Assembly (NCBI GenBank): GCA_900100475.1
Contig: FMTU01000003.1
Coordinates: 248,001-312,000 of the forward strand
Length of the DNA stretch: 64,000 nt
Direction of reading: 5' to 3'
From: Sphingobium faniae
GTDB lineage: Bacteria > Pseudomonadota > Alphaproteobacteria > Sphingomonadales > Sphingomonadaceae
Part shown: positions 16,780 through 27,156 of the stretch, piece by piece
Layout of the letters: every line of letters starts with the position of its first letter
Position numbering within the stretch: the first letter of the stretch is position 1
Made by a program: the position numbers and the translations under genes
The notes under the pieces: model-generated
Told to the model about the DNA's origin: nothing
What the model saw: only the letters and a program-made list of their open reading frames with translations
Database searches by the model: none

Positions 16780-18153
16780 TCAGCCTTCCAACTGCCGCTG
16801 CAAGGCGCGTATGTCGGCGTCGATGTCGGGGTTGCTCTGGCGCAGATCCTCGATGGTCCGCACCGCATGGATGACGGTGCTGTGGTCGCGCCCGCCAAAG
16901 ATGCGGCCGATTTCGGGCAAGGAGCGCGGCGTCATCTTCTTCGCCAGATACATGGCGACCTGACGTGGACGGGCCACGGCGCGCGCGCGGCGCCTGGAGC
17001 GCATTTCCGCCGGATCGATCCGGTAATGGGCGGCGCAGGCCTTCTGGATCTCATCCACCGTGATGCGGCGCACATTGGCGCGCACGGCGTCGGCCAGCAT
17101 CCCCTGCGCGAATTCCAGGTCGATGGACCGGCCGGTGAGCTGGCCATAGGCGACCAGCTTGTTGAAAGCGCCCTCCAGTTCGCGGACGTTGGAGCGAATT
17201 GAACGGGCGAGGAAATCAATCACCGCATCGGGCACCGGCGGATCGCCCGCAACCGCCCGCTTGCCTTCCAATATGGCGAGGCGCAGGTCGAGATCGGCGG
17301 GCTGGATATCGGCGACCAGGCCGCCCGCCAGCCGCGAAAGGATGCGCGGGTCGATGCCGTCCAGCATCTGCGGCGCGCGGTCGGCAGTGATGATGATGCG
17401 CGCATCGGCGTCGATCAGATCGTTGATCGTATGGAGGAACTCCTCCTGCGTCGCCCCTTTGCCCGCGATGAACTGAATGTCGTCGATCAGCAGCAGCCGC
17501 GCGGCGCGCAGCCGGGCCTTGAAGGCCATCGTGTCATTGGCGCGCATCGCGTTCACGAATTCCATCATGAAGCGTTCGGCCGACATATAGAGCACCGGCT
17601 CCGAAGGCGAATGGGCGGAAAAGGCTGCCGCCGCCGCATGAAGCAAATGCGTCTTGCCCTGCCCGGTGCCGCCATGAAGGAACAGCGGCGTGAAGCGCGG
17701 CTGTTCCTCCGCCGCCATGGCCTGCGCCGCTGAAAAGGCGAGGCGGTTGGCTTCGCCGGTCACGAACTGGTCGAAGCTATGGCGCGGCTGGAAATTCGAG
17801 GCAGGCGCGCTGTCTTCGGACAAAGCCGCAGCACCCTCTTCCCCTTCCGAAGCGCGCACGATCTGGAGCAGGCGCGGCCCGGTCGAATCGGGCGCGCGCA
17901 GCAGCCGGACTTCCCGCACCCCAGCATTGGCGCACCGCCACGCCATGCGCAGCCGGTCCCCGAACTGGCCTGACACGAAATTCGCGCTGAAATCGGAAGC
18001 GAGCAGCAGTTCGAGCGTCTGCGACTCAGGGCAATAGTCCCCCAGCCGCGCCGGCTTGAGCCACTGGTCGAAAAGGCGCGCGCCAATGTCACGGCGCAGT
18101 CCGGCGCGGATCGCGGACCAGGCGGACTCCAGACGGGCATCTTTTCCCGCCAT
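16780..18153 (-). CDS. dnaA: Chromosomal replication initiator DnaA
   Basis: Replication initiator ATPase, about 457 aa from ATG 18153. Domain I starts at ESAWSAIRAGLRRDIG. The AAA+ core has Walker A GGTGQGKTHLLHA (near residue 155) and Walker B LLIDDIQFI. The C-terminal DNA-binding domain keeps RPRQVAMYLAKKMT and the signature GGRDHSTVIHAV. GGGAGGG lies just upstream of 18153; ATG 18195 would add 14 residues without support. It belongs to the sphingomonad order dnaA-rpsT-mutM. Confidence 0.96.
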   Translation of the reverse strand: MAGKDARLESAWSAIRAGLRRDIGARLFDQWLKPARLGDYCPESQTLELLLASDFSANFVSGQFGDRLRMAWRCANAGVREVRLLRAPDSTGPRLLQIVRASEGEEGAAALSEDSAPASNFQPRHSFDQFVTGEANRLAFSAAQAMAAEEQPRFTPLFLHGGTGQGKTHLLHAAAAAFSAHSPSEPVLYMSAERFMMEFVNAMRANDTMAFKARLRAARLLLIDDIQFIAGKGATQEEFLHTINDLIDADARIIITADRAPQMLDGIDPRILSRLAGGLVADIQPADLDLRLAILEGKRAVAGDPPVPDAVIDFLARSIRSNVRELEGAFNKLVAYGQLTGRSIDLEFAQGMLADAVRANVRRITVDEIQKACAAHYRIDPAEMRSRRRARAVARPRQVAMYLAKKMTPRSLPEIGRIFGGRDHSTVIHAVRTIEDLRQSNPDIDADIRALQRQLEG

Positions 18154-18195
18154 CTGTCCCTCCCGTTCGTTCACCGCTGCACTATCCTTTATCAA

Positions 18196-18550
18196 AATGC
18201 CGCCCCCTTAACGTGCCCCCGCTTGCTGGAAATAGCGACGCAGAAAGCCTTTCCGGAAAACCATGTTTCCCGGGCGACTCCTGTTCCCACCAACAACCAG
18301 CAACAGCCGCCGATAATGATTCGATCAGCGGCTGGAAGAGGAAAATAGACAAGGCTTCGACGCCGGATCAAGGGCCGGACGGTTCAAAAAAATGAAATAA
18401 AGACATTGACTCAACAAAGCCGCCGGAAACCTGCAATTCCAGATTTTCGGTTATATTTCATTAGCTTGTTTTGAGAGACTTTTGCCGCAGCGCGTCGAAT
18501 CGGAGGAAATCCGCCAATCCCGAAATGTGACAGGAAGATAAAAGCTACAG
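18196..18550. promoter_or_regulatory. dnaA upstream region, AT-rich with four GANTC sites
   Basis: This gap between dnaA and the rpsT terminator is locally AT-rich (around 18388-18415 and 18445-18480). It holds four GANTC sites, the CcrM methylation target of alphaproteobacteria, at 18276, 18318, 18408 and 18497. It must contain the dnaA promoter. No perfect TTATCCACA-type DnaA box is visible, so calling it an origin is not supported. No gene is seen. Confidence 0.55.
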
Positions 18551-18583
18551 AAAAAAGCCCACTCCGGACTGGCCGGAGCAGGC
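18551..18583 (-). terminator. Rho-independent terminator of rpsT
   Basis: Read on the minus strand, GCCTGCTCCGG pairs with CCGGAGTGGGC (two G-U wobbles) around a 5-base loop, and TTTTTT follows at once. It lies 26 bases after the rpsT stop and separates rpsT from dnaA. Confidence 0.85.
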
Positions 18584-18609
18584 TGTTTCATTTCAGGCCG
18601 AAGCCGGGG

Positions 18610-18873
18610 TCAGGCGAGCGCGCTGACAGCCTTGGTCAGGCGGCCGAACTTGCGAGCGGCGGTGTTCTTATGCAGCACGCCACGGGCCACGCCACGGGCG
18701 AGCTCGGGCTGAACCGACTGGAGCGCGGTCGCAGCAGCGGTCTTGTCGCCAGCGGTGATGGCGGCTTCCACCTTCTTCACCAGGGTGCGGATCCGGCTGA
18801 TGCGGGCGCCATTGATTTCGGCGCGGCGCGCGTTGCGGCGGATGCGCTTCTTGGCTTGCGGCGTATTGGCCAT
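18610..18873 (-). CDS. rpsT: 30S ribosomal protein bS20
   Basis: An 87-aa basic protein binding the 5' domain of 16S r[42 protein letters not shown] is the standard bS20 N-terminus, followed by the [34 protein letters not shown] core. ATG 18873 gives the normal length; the upstream in-frame extension has no family support. Confidence 0.96.
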   Translation of the reverse strand: MANTPQAKKRIRRNARRAEINGARISRIRTLVKKVEAAITAGDKTAAATALQSVQPELARGVARGVLHKNTAARKFGRLTKAVSALA

Positions 18874-18986
18874 TCTTGTCCTCGGCTTGCAAATCTCGTG
18901 AAAGAGCCGCTCGAAAATGCTCCGGCGGCTCATGAAGGCTGGCCCCTTACAGGGATTGGCGGGCAGCGTCAACCAATGCGGTCACG

Positions 18987-19799
18987 CTATTTCTGGCATT
19001 CCGGGCAGTAAAAGGTTGATCGCCCGCCGTCCACGCGCCGCCGGACGGTGCCGCCACATGGGCAGGCTTCGCCCTCCTGGCCGTAGACGCGCCATTGCTT
19101 CGAGAAATAGCCCAGTTCGCCATCGGGCCGCGCATAATCGCGCAGGGTGGAGCCGCCCGCGACGATGGCGGCGGACAAAACCTCGCGAATCGCTTCGACC
19201 AGCAGGGCGAGGCGTGGGCGGCCGATCTTGCCTGCCGCGCGAATCGGAGCGATGCCCGCCATGTTCAACGCCTCGCACACATAGATATTGCCAAGGCCCG
19301 CGACGATCCTCTGGTCGAGCAGCGCGGCTTTGATGGACGTCGCCTTGCCCGCCAGCGCCTGCGCCAGAGCGGCGGGGGTGAAATCCGGCCCCAGCGGCTC
19401 TGGTCCCATGCGGGTGAACGGCCCATGGCTTTCCCAGGTCTCGCTCCGCACCAGATCGAGCGAGCCGAACCGGCGGGGATCGTTGAGCGCAAGCCTCCGC
19501 CCCGCCCCCGTCTCGATCAGCAGATGGTCGTGCGCGCCGATCTCCACCGGGTCGATCCGCCAGCGGCCCGACATGCCGAGATGGAAGATGAGCGTGTCGC
19601 CCCGGTCCGTTCCAATCAGCCCATATTTGGCGCGGCGGGACAGGCCGGTGACGGTCGCCCCGGTCAATCGCTGGCGCAGGTCGACGGGGATCGGAAAGCG
19701 CAGGTCCGCGCGGCGCGGCTCGACTCGCGTCAGCGTCGCGCCTTCCAGCACGGAGCGCAGGCCCTCGACGGTGGTTTCGACTTCGGGAAGTTCAGGCAT
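18987..19799 (-). CDS. mutM: Formamidopyrimidine-DNA glycosylase
   Basis: Bifunctional glycosylase/AP lyase that removes 8-oxoguanine and formamidopyrimidines. From ATG 19799 it has 270 aa and begins MPELPEVETTVEGL, where Pro2 and Glu3 form the catalytic N-terminus after Met removal. The helix-two-turn-helix segment QRIVAGLGNIYVCEALNMAGI and the C-terminal zinc finger (CPCGGTVRR...STFYCPECQ) are intact. It is divergent from ubiE, with 55 bases between the starts. Confidence 0.96.
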   Translation of the reverse strand: MPELPEVETTVEGLRSVLEGATLTRVEPRRADLRFPIPVDLRQRLTGATVTGLSRRAKYGLIGTDRGDTLIFHLGMSGRWRIDPVEIGAHDHLLIETGAGRRLALNDPRRFGSLDLVRSETWESHGPFTRMGPEPLGPDFTPAALAQALAGKATSIKAALLDQRIVAGLGNIYVCEALNMAGIAPIRAAGKIGRPRLALLVEAIREVLSAAIVAGGSTLRDYARPDGELGYFSKQWRVYGQEGEACPCGGTVRRRVDGGRSTFYCPECQK

Positions 19800-19854
19800 G
19801 GCGTCCTGTCTAATGGCTGGCGCGCGCGACGAACAGCGTCTAGAGCGCTTTGCC

Positions 19855-20586
19855 ATGAACGACACCGTATCCTTCGGCTATCGCGATGTGGACGCTGCTG
19901 AAAAGCAGGGCATGGTCCGCGCGGTCTTTTCCAATGTCGCGTCGAAATACGACCTGATGAACGACGCCATGTCGGGCGGCGCGCATCGGCTCTGGAAGGA
20001 TCAGTTCGTCAACCGGGTGAAGCCGCGCACGGGCGAGCAGATTCTCGACATGGCGGGCGGCACGGGCGACATCGCCTTCCGGATGCACGGGCGCGGCGCG
20101 CAGGTGACGGTGTCCGACATCAATCCCGAAATGCTGGCCGTCGGGGTCGAGCGGGCGAAGAAGAAGGGCTATGAAGGCCTGATCTGGTCGGAGCAGAATG
20201 CCGAGGAACTGAGCTTTAGCGACCGCGCGTTCGACGCCTATACGATCGCCTTCGGCATCCGCAACGTGACGCATGTCGACCAGGCCCTGCGGGAAGCACA
20301 TCGCGTGCTGAAATTTGGCGGGCGCTTTTTCTGCCTGGAGTTCTCGACGACGACATGGCCCGGTTTCGCCGATGTCTATGACGCCTATTCGCATCGGCTG
20401 GTGCCCAGGCTGGGCAAGCTGTTCGCCGGGGACGAGGAGAGCTATCGCTATCTGATCGAATCGATCCGCCGCTTCCCGCCCATGCCCAAGTTCGAAGGGA
20501 TGATCCGCGAGGCCGGTTTCGTGAACACCAGGGTCGAACCGATCTTGGGCGGACTGGTCGCGATCCATAGCGGCTGGAAAATCTGA
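19855..20586 (+). CDS. ubiE: Ubiquinone/menaquinone C-methyltransferase UbiE
   Basis: SAM-dependent C-methyltransferase of quinone biosynthesis, 243 aa from ATG 19855. Motifs are FGYRDVDAAEKQGMVRAVFSNVASKYDLMNDAMSGGAHRLWK at the N-terminus, SAM loop ILDMAGGTGDIAFRM, and the UbiE signature AYTIAFGIRNVTHVDQALREAHRVLKFGGRFFCLEFS. It is followed after 6 bases by ubiB, completing a quinone pair. Confidence 0.96.
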   Translation: MNDTVSFGYRDVDAAEKQGMVRAVFSNVASKYDLMNDAMSGGAHRLWKDQFVNRVKPRTGEQILDMAGGTGDIAFRMHGRGAQVTVSDINPEMLAVGVERAKKKGYEGLIWSEQNAEELSFSDRAFDAYTIAFGIRNVTHVDQALREAHRVLKFGGRFFCLEFSTTTWPGFADVYDAYSHRLVPRLGKLFAGDEESYRYLIESIRRFPPMPKFEGMIREAGFVNTRVEPILGGLVAIHSGWKI

Positions 20587-20592
20587 CGCCTC

Positions 20593-22134
20593 ATGCCATC
20601 CCACGTGACGCATATCTGGCGGCTGCTGAAATGGGGCCGCACACTGGCGCGGCATGGCGCGCTGCGCGGCATCGAGCGCGATCCGCTGACGCCAGCGCCG
20701 GTACGGCGGCTGGTGCGGCTGGCCCGGTTCGGCGCGCGCGTGCCGAAACAGCCGCGCTATGCCGACGCCTTCCAGGCCATCGGCCCCGCCGCGATCAAGC
20801 TGGGGCAAACGCTCGCCACCCGGCCCGATCTGGTGGGCGATGAAGCGGCGAACGACCTGCTGCGCCTGCAGGATGCGCTGCCCCCCGTACCCATCGCGAC
20901 GATCCGCGCGCAAATCGAGCAGAGCTTCGGGCGACCGCTGGAATCGGTCTACAGCCAGTTCGATGAGACGCCGGTGGGCGCGGCCTCCATCGCGCAGGTG
21001 CATCGCGCTGTCACCACCGACGGCCGAGACGTGGCGGTGAAGGTGATCCGCCCCGGCGTGATCGACCGCTTCAACCGCGATATCCAGACCTATGAATGGG
21101 GCGCGGCGCATCTGGAGATGCTGGGCGGGGAAGCCGCGCGCCTGCGCCCGCGCCTCGTCATCGCGAACATGAAGCGGTGGACCGCGCGCGAACTCGACCT
21201 GCGGCGCGAGGCCGCCTCCGCCTCCGAACTCGCCGAGGCGATGGAGGCGATGCCGGGATACCGCATCCCCGCCATCGACTGGGACCGCACGACCGGCAAG
21301 GTCATGACGATGGAGTGGATCGACGGCCTCAAGATCTCCGACCGCGATGCGCTGATCGCCGCCGGGCATGACGTGAAGGACATCGCGGCGCGGCTCGTCA
21401 ATGCTTTCCTGCGGCAGGCGATCGCGGAAGGCTTCTTCCACGCCGACATGCATCAGGGGAACCTGTTCGTGACGGCGAACGGCGACATCGTCGCCATCGA
21501 CTTCGGCATCATGGGCCGGATCGACCGGCGCGCGCGCCTGTGGCTGGCGGAGATTCTGTACGGCCTCATCACCGGCAACTATCGCCGCGTGGCGGAAATC
21601 CATTTCGAGGCGCAATATGTGCCCGCCCATCATGACGTGGCGGAATTCGCGACCGCGCTCCGCGCCGTGGGCGAGCCGATGCGCGGCAAGCCGGTGCGCG
21701 AACTGTCGGTCGGGGGGATGCTGGACGGCCTGTTCGCCATCACCCGCGATTTCGACATGCAGACGCAGCCGCATCTGCTGTTGCTGCAAAAGACGATGGT
21801 GATGGTGGAGGGCGTGGCGACCGCGCTCGATCCCGACATCAACCTGTGGGAAACCAGCGGCCCCTATGTGAAGGAATGGCTGCGGAACGAACTTGGTCCC
21901 GAAGCCAAGGCGGCCGACACGCTGATCGAGAATTGGCGCACATTGCAGCGCCTGCCGGGGTTGGTGCGCCGGATCGAGGATGCCTTCCCCGAAAAGGGCG
22001 GCGCGCCGCCTCCGCCGCCGCTCAGCGAAATCAGGCTGATCCGCGTCGGCGGCGGCTGGCGTTATGCGGTGGTCGCGGCGATGGCCGCGGCGGCTGGAGC
22101 AATCGCGACGGCGCTGCTACATCTGCAGATATGA
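20593..22134 (+). CDS. ubiB: UbiB/AarF-family atypical kinase for ubiquinone synthesis
   Basis: ABC1/ADCK-like protein required for ubiquinone synthesis, 513 aa. The KxGQ motif is AAIKLGQTLATRPDLV; the Ala-rich nucleotide loop is PVGAASIAQVHRA. Kinase-like residues appear in VAVKVIRPG, FFHADMHQGNLFV and IVAIDFGIMGR. A hydrophobic C-terminal helix (YAVVAAMAAAAGAIATALLHL) should anchor it in the inner membrane. The stop overlaps the coaBC start (ATGA). Confidence 0.95.
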   Translation: MPSHVTHIWRLLKWGRTLARHGALRGIERDPLTPAPVRRLVRLARFGARVPKQPRYADAFQAIGPAAIKLGQTLATRPDLVGDEAANDLLRLQDALPPVPIATIRAQIEQSFGRPLESVYSQFDETPVGAASIAQVHRAVTTDGRDVAVKVIRPGVIDRFNRDIQTYEWGAAHLEMLGGEAARLRPRLVIANMKRWTARELDLRREAASASELAEAMEAMPGYRIPAIDWDRTTGKVMTMEWIDGLKISDRDALIAAGHDVKDIAARLVNAFLRQAIAEGFFHADMHQGNLFVTANGDIVAIDFGIMGRIDRRARLWLAEILYGLITGNYRRVAEIHFEAQYVPAHHDVAEFATALRAVGEPMRGKPVRELSVGGMLDGLFAITRDFDMQTQPHLLLLQKTMVMVEGVATALDPDINLWETSGPYVKEWLRNELGPEAKAADTLIENWRTLQRLPGLVRRIEDAFPEKGGAPPPPPLSEIRLIRVGGGWRYAVVAAMAAAAGAIATALLHLQI

Positions 22135-23390
22135 CCCAGCCTCGCGTCCTTCTCATCATCTCTGGCGGCATCGCGGCCTACAAGTCGCTGGAACTGGTGC
22201 GACTGCTGCGAAAGCGCGGCATTGCCGTGCGCGCGGTGCTGACGGCGGCGGCGGAGAAATTCGTGACGCCGCTCAGCCTGGGCGTGCTGACCGAGGATCA
22301 TGTCTATGGCGACATGTTCGACCTCAAGGAAGAACGCGAGATCGGGCATATCCAGCTTAGCCGCCAGGCCGATCTGGTCGTGGTCGCGCCTGCCACCGCC
22401 GACATATTGGCGAAGATGGCGGCGGGGATCGCCGACGATCTTGCCACCACGCTGCTGCTCGCCACGGACAAGCCGGTGCTGGCCGTGCCCGCGATGAACG
22501 TCCGCATGTGGCATCATGCCGCCACGCAAAGGAACCTCGCCCAACTGCGCGAGGATGGCGTGCACGTCATGGAGCCGGACAGCGGCGAGATGGCCTGCGG
22601 CGAATATGGCAAAGGCCGCCTGCCCGAACCGGAACGGATCGCAGCGGAGATCGCGCGGCTGATCGCCCTTCCCCCGCCTGCCGATCCGCTCGCGGGCCAG
22701 CCCGATTTCGAAGGGCCTGCCCTGCCGCTTTCGGGCAGGCATATCCTCATTTCCGCAGGCCCGACGCATGAGCCGATCGACCCGGTGCGCTACATCGCCA
22801 ATCGCTCGTCGGGGAAGCAGGGTTTCGCCATCGCCGCCGCCGCCGCGCGGGCTGGCGCGCGGGTGACGCTGGTCGCCGGGCCGGTCCACCTGCCGACGCC
22901 GCCGGGCGTGGAGCGCATCGACGTGGAAACCGCGCGGGAGATGATGGCGGCGGTCGAAGCGGGTCTTCCCGCCGATGCCGCGATCATGGTCGCCGCCGTC
23001 GCCGACTGGCGCGCCGCCGATACCGCCGACCAGAAGCTCAAGAAGGACGGATCGGGCAAGCCCGCGCCGCTTGCCCTGGTCGAAAATCCCGATATTCTCG
23101 CGACGCTGGGGCATCATGTCCAGCGCCCTGCCCTCTTGATCGGATTCGCCGCCGAGACGGAGAAAGTCGCCGACCATGCCCGCGCCAAACTGGCGAAGAA
23201 GGGCGCGGACTGGATCGTCGCCAATGACGTGTCCGGCCCACCCGGATCCAGCGTGATGGGCGGGGAGCGCAACAGCATCCACATCGTCACCGCCGATGGC
23301 ATCGAAAGCTGGGACGATCTGCCCAAGGATGTCGTCGCCGCCCGCCTCATCGAAAAGGTCGCCCATGCCCTCTCCGCTCACCTCGATTGA
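22131..23390 (+). CDS. coaBC: Bifunctional phosphopantothenoylcysteine decarboxylase/synthetase
   Basis: Two consecutive steps of coenzyme A synthesis in one 419-aa protein. The N-terminal CoaC flavoprotein has [23 protein letters not shown] and the catalytic-Cys region [16 protein letters not shown]. The C-terminal CoaB synthetase has [22 protein letters not shown] and ends with FAAETEKV and the ND region [13 protein letters not shown] 22131 overlaps the ubiB stop. Its own 3' end overlaps the dut start by 26 bases in another frame. Confidence 0.95.
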   Translation: MTQPRVLLIISGGIAAYKSLELVRLLRKRGIAVRAVLTAAAEKFVTPLSLGVLTEDHVYGDMFDLKEEREIGHIQLSRQADLVVVAPATADILAKMAAGIADDLATTLLLATDKPVLAVPAMNVRMWHHAATQRNLAQLREDGVHVMEPDSGEMACGEYGKGRLPEPERIAAEIARLIALPPPADPLAGQPDFEGPALPLSGRHILISAGPTHEPIDPVRYIANRSSGKQGFAIAAAAARAGARVTLVAGPVHLPTPPGVERIDVETAREMMAAVEAGLPADAAIMVAAVADWRAADTADQKLKKDGSGKPAPLALVENPDILATLGHHVQRPALLIGFAAETEKVADHARAKLAKKGADWIVANDVSGPPGSSVMGGERNSIHIVTADGIESWDDLPKDVVAARLIEKVAHALSAHLD

Positions 23391-23829
23391 AATCCAATTG
23401 AAGCGCCTGCCCCATGGCGAGGGGCTGCCCGCTCCCGCCTATGCGACCGAACATGCGGCAGGCATGGACGTGGTATCGGCGGAGGACGTGACCCTCGCGC
23501 CCGGCGGCCGCTATGCCGTCGCGACCGGCTTTGCCATGGCGATCCCCCAAGGCTATGAAGTGCAGGTGCGCCCGCGTTCCGGCCTCGCCCTCAAGCACGG
23601 CATCAGCCTGCCCAACACGCCCGGCACCATCGACGCGGACTATCGCGGCGAATTGAAGGTCATCCTCATCAACCTTGGCGATGCGCCCTTCGTCGTCGCG
23701 CGCGGCGACCGCATCGCGCAGCTTGTGGCCGCGCCGGTGCAAATGGCGCGCTTCGCCGAAGTCGCGGAACTGGACGACACCGCGCGGGGTTCAGGAGGTT
23801 TCGGTTCTACAGGCATCAGCACGTCATGA
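23365..23829 (+). CDS. dut: dUTP diphosphatase
   Basis: Trimeric dUTPase that hydrolyses dUTP to dUMP. All five motifs are in order in 154 aa: [57 protein letters not shown] and the Gly-rich C-terminal [12 protein letters not shown] 23365 lies inside the coaBC 3' end; this overlap is usual for this gene pair in the order. The stop overlaps the next ATG as ATGA. Confidence 0.96.
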   Translation: MPSPLTSIEIQLKRLPHGEGLPAPAYATEHAAGMDVVSAEDVTLAPGGRYAVATGFAMAIPQGYEVQVRPRSGLALKHGISLPNTPGTIDADYRGELKVILINLGDAPFVVARGDRIAQLVAAPVQMARFAEVAELDDTARGSGGFGSTGISTS

Positions 23830-24593
23830 CGCTGACCGACGACCAGCTCGATCGCTATGCGCGCCACATCGTCCTCAAGGAGATCGGCGGCGCGGGGCAG
23901 GCACGGCTGTTGTCGGCGGACGTGGCGGTGATCGGCGCGGGCGGGATCGGCAGTCCGGCGATCCTTTATCTGGCCGCGGCGGGTGTCGGCACGATCCGGG
24001 TGATCGACGATGACAACGTGGCGCTGTCCAACCTCCAGCGGCAGATATTGTTCGGCACCGCCGACATCGACACGCCCAAGGCGGAGGCTGCGATGGCGGC
24101 CGTCGCCAAACTCAACCCCGATGTGAAACTGATCCCGATCAACGCCCGCATCGACGCCGGCAATGCCGCACTGATGCTGCGCGAGGCGGATGCCGTGTTG
24201 GACGGCTGCGACAGCTTCGCGACACGGCTGGCGGTGGCGGATGCGACGCAGACGCTCCGCATCCCGCTGGTGTCGGCGGCGGTGGGACCGTTCGAAGGGC
24301 AGCTCGCCACCTATCGCGGGTGGGAGAGGGACAAGCCCTGCTATCGTTGCCTCGTCGGCGCGCCCGAGGACGCGCCGGAGCGCAATTGCGCGGAAACCGG
24401 CGTCATCGGCGCGCTCACGGGCGTGATGGGCAGCCTCGCAGCGCTGGAGACGATCCGCGCGCTCGTCCCCTTTGGCGAGGATAGCGCGGGCAAATTGCTG
24501 CTTTGCGACCTGCTGTCGATGCGTTTCCGCACATTGTCGGTGCCCAGGGATCCGGCCTGCCCCGGCTGCGCGGTGGAACTGTGCGCGAACTGA
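23826..24593 (+). CDS. MoeB/ThiF-family adenylyltransferase (E1-like)
   Basis: A 255-aa E1-like enzyme that adenylates the C-terminal Gly-Gly of a sulfur-carrier protein such as MoaD or ThiS. The ATP loop is [27 protein letters not shown], followed by NLQRQILF and the [19 protein letters not shown] block. Zinc Cys pairs are CYRC and CPGC. Without a rhodanese domain it cannot be split between MoeB and ThiF by sequence alone. It is translationally coupled to dut and to the DsrE-like gene that follows. Confidence 0.9.
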   Translation: MTLTDDQLDRYARHIVLKEIGGAGQARLLSADVAVIGAGGIGSPAILYLAAAGVGTIRVIDDDNVALSNLQRQILFGTADIDTPKAEAAMAAVAKLNPDVKLIPINARIDAGNAALMLREADAVLDGCDSFATRLAVADATQTLRIPLVSAAVGPFEGQLATYRGWERDKPCYRCLVGAPEDAPERNCAETGVIGALTGVMGSLAALETIRALVPFGEDSAGKLLLCDLLSMRFRTLSVPRDPACPGCAVELCAN

Positions 24594-24946
24594 GGATCAT
24601 CGTCGCGTCCCAGGATTCAGAACGCCTGCGCGCCGCGCTGGTGACGGCCTCGGCGCAGGCGGCGCTGGGCGGCAAGGCGGCGGTCTTCCTGCAACTCGAC
24701 GCGGTGGCCCTGCTGCGTGCGCCCATCGGCGCACGGCTGGACGAAGCACATGAGGCGGCGGGTCTGCCGACGCTGGCGCTGCTGCTGGACGACGCCCTTG
24801 CGCTGGGAGTCGTTATCCTCGCCTGCCAGAGCGGGCTGGCCCTGTCCGGCATGAGCGCGGCCGACCTGCCCTCCGGCGCGGAGGTGAGCGGTCCTGTCGC
24901 CTTCCTTCAACAGACTGGCGACGACGCCCGCATCCTCTTCGCCTGA
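24581..24946 (+). CDS. DsrE/DsrF-like protein
   Basis: A protein of about 121 aa matching the DsrE sulfur-relay fold: [42 protein letters not shown], then [20 protein letters not shown] with a Cys at the position used by DsrE-like sulfur carriers. The start is GTG 24581, inside the last codons of the MoeB/ThiF-like gene. The overlap with an E1-like enzyme suggests a sulfur-transfer role, but that is inference. Confidence 0.75.
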   Translation: MRELRIIVASQDSERLRAALVTASAQAALGGKAAVFLQLDAVALLRAPIGARLDEAHEAAGLPTLALLLDDALALGVVILACQSGLALSGMSAADLPSGAEVSGPVAFLQQTGDDARILFA

Positions 24947-24968
24947 CCGGGAGATCGCAGCCCTTCTA

Positions 24969-24996
24969 TTGACAGGCCGGAGCGCCCATTTATGGG
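24969..24996 (+). promoter_or_regulatory. Candidate sigma-70 promoter of thrS
   Basis: A perfect TTGACA -35 box at 24969-24974 is separated by 16 bases from TATGGG at 24991-24996. Transcription would begin about 55 bases before the thrS start. The -10 box matches only half of the consensus. Confidence 0.45.
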
Positions 24997-25058
24997 GAAA
25001 GCGCGGTCTTTGCGTCCGCGTACCCATTCCTCCAAGGAAAGTCACCCCCGTGTCCGCC

Positions 25059-27041
25059 ATGCTCAAGATCACTCTGCCCGATGGTTCCGTGCGTGAAGTC
25101 GCGCCCGGCACTACGCCGGCGGACATCGCGGCGGCGATCGGACCGGGCCTCGCCAAAGCCGCCATCGCCGCGCGCGTGGATGGCGAATTGCGCGACATCA
25201 TGCGCCCGCTGGAGGCTGACGCGGCGCTCGCGCTGGTGACGGCGAAGGACGAAGCCGACGCGCTGGAACTGGCGCGCCACGACTTTGCGCACCTGCTCGC
25301 CGAAGCGGTGCAGGCGCTCTTCCCCGGCACGCAGATCACCTTTGGTCCCGCGACGGACGATGGCTTTTATTACGACTTCGCGCCCAAAGACCGGCCCTTC
25401 ACCGAAGAAGACCTGCCGGTCATCGAAGAGAAGATGCGGGAACTGATCCGCGCCGACAAACCGCTCCGCCGCGAGGTGTGGAGCCGCGAGGAACTGATCG
25501 CCCGCTGGAAGGCGGAGGGCGAGACATTCAAGGCCGAATGGGCCGCCGAACTTCCGCAAGGCGAGGAACTGACGGTCTACTGGTCGGGCCATGAATGGCT
25601 CGACATGTGCCGGGGGCCGCATCTGGCCTCGACGGGCAAGCTCGATCCGGCGGCGTTCAAGCTGACCCGCGTGTCGGGCGCCTACTGGCGCGGCGATCAG
25701 AAGAATGCGATGCTTTCACGCATCTATGGCACCGGCTGGCTGAACAGGAAGCAACTGGAAGCGCATCTCCACAAGCTGGAGGAAGCGGCCAAGCGCGACC
25801 ATCGCAAGCTGGGCACTGAGATGGACCTGTTCCACCTTCAGCAGGAAGCGCATGGGTCGGTCTTCTGGCATCCCAAGGGCTATATCATCTGGCGCCAGCT
25901 TGAAGCCTATATGCGCCGCGCCATTGACGAGACCGGCTATCGCGAGGTCAAGACGCCGCAGGTCATGGACGCGCGCCAATGGGAACAGTCCGGCCATTGG
26001 GGCAAATATCGCGAGAATATGTTCGTCATCCCCGACGAAGTACCCAATGTCGAGGATGAAGGCCCGCTGGTGTCGGACGGCGCCGACTGGATGGCCTTGA
26101 AGCCCATGAATTGCCCGGCGCATGTCCTGATCTTCCGCCAGGGGATCAAGAGCTATCGCGACCTGCCGCTGCGCCTGTATGAAAATGGCTGCTGCCACCG
26201 CAACGAACCGCATGGCGCGCTGCACGGCCTGATGCGCGTGCGCCAGTTCACGCAGGACGACGCCCATATCTTCTGCCGCGAAGACCAGATCGTCGAGGAG
26301 GTTCGCTCCTTCTGCGCGCTGGCCGACCGGATCTACAAGGATTTCGGCTTCACTTACTCGATCAAACTGGCGCTGCGGCCGGAAAATCGTTTCGGCAGCG
26401 AAGAGATGTGGGATCAGGCCGAAAATGAACTGCGCGACGCGGTGGCTGCGGCGGGCCTCAACACGGCCGAATATGGCTGGGAAGAATTGCCGGGCGAAGG
26501 CGCTTTCTACGCGCCCAAGCTGGAATGGCATCTGACCGACGCCATCGGCCGCACCTGGCAGGTCGGCACCATCCAGTCGGACCGCGTCCTGCCGGAGCGA
26601 CTCGACGCCTCCTATATCGCCGAGGATGGCGAGCGGCACCGGCCGGTCATGCTCCACCGGGCGATTTTCGGCAGCTATGAACGCTTCATCGGCATATTGA
26701 TCGAACATTATGCGGGCCGCTTCCCGCTCTGGCTCGCGCCGGTGCAGGCGGTGGTGGCGACCATCGTGTCGGACGCCGATCCTTACGCGCAGGAAGTGGT
26801 GGAAAAGCTGCGCGCCGCCGGTATCCGCGCCGAAATGGATGTGCGGAACGAGAAGATCAACTATAAGGTGCGTGAGCATAGTCTTGCCAAAGTGCCCAAT
26901 CTGCTGGTCGTCGGACGGCGCGAGGCGGAGGAAGGCACGGTGGCCCTGCGCGAACTGGGCAAGGAGGGGCAGAGCGTCCTTTCGCTCGACGACATCATCG
27001 CCCGTCTTGAAAAAAAGGCCCTGCCGCCCGATATGCGGTGA
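25059..27041 (+). CDS. thrS: Threonyl-tRNA synthetase
   Basis: Class II synthetase for tRNA-Thr, 660 aa. In order: TGS domain ([24 protein letters not shown]), editing/SAD domain ([31 protein letters not shown]), and catalytic core with zinc-ligand region [15 protein letters not shown], motif 2 [26 protein letters not shown] and motif 3. The anticodon-binding domain ends with [24 protein letters not shown] 25059 is preferred; GTG 25050 is nearer the AAGGAA site. Confidence 0.96.
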   Translation: MLKITLPDGSVREVAPGTTPADIAAAIGPGLAKAAIAARVDGELRDIMRPLEADAALALVTAKDEADALELARHDFAHLLAEAVQALFPGTQITFGPATDDGFYYDFAPKDRPFTEEDLPVIEEKMRELIRADKPLRREVWSREELIARWKAEGETFKAEWAAELPQGEELTVYWSGHEWLDMCRGPHLASTGKLDPAAFKLTRVSGAYWRGDQKNAMLSRIYGTGWLNRKQLEAHLHKLEEAAKRDHRKLGTEMDLFHLQQEAHGSVFWHPKGYIIWRQLEAYMRRAIDETGYREVKTPQVMDARQWEQSGHWGKYRENMFVIPDEVPNVEDEGPLVSDGADWMALKPMNCPAHVLIFRQGIKSYRDLPLRLYENGCCHRNEPHGALHGLMRVRQFTQDDAHIFCREDQIVEEVRSFCALADRIYKDFGFTYSIKLALRPENRFGSEEMWDQAENELRDAVAAAGLNTAEYGWEELPGEGAFYAPKLEWHLTDAIGRTWQVGTIQSDRVLPERLDASYIAEDGERHRPVMLHRAIFGSYERFIGILIEHYAGRFPLWLAPVQAVVATIVSDADPYAQEVVEKLRAAGIRAEMDVRNEKINYKVREHSLAKVPNLLVVGRREAEEGTVALRELGKEGQSVLSLDDIIARLEKKALPPDMR

Positions 27042-27156
27042 GGCAGCCGTGCCACAGAGGGGCCGGGATTCGGCAATTGCGGACTTGCCGCCCCTTTCGG
27101 CTTTGCGCTAAAGGCGCATTCATCGATATTTTTGAACGATCATAGGAGATACTGCT

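Noticed and set aside
18196..18550. Possible oriC next to dnaA
   Set aside because: The region is AT-rich, but no perfect DnaA boxes are seen. In alphaproteobacteria the origin often lies away from dnaA. Cumulative GC-skew over the whole genome would be needed.
24947..25058. Possible threonine attenuator or T-box before thrS
   Set aside because: There is no leader peptide rich in Thr codons, no terminator hairpin and no T-box core sequence; only a candidate promoter is seen.
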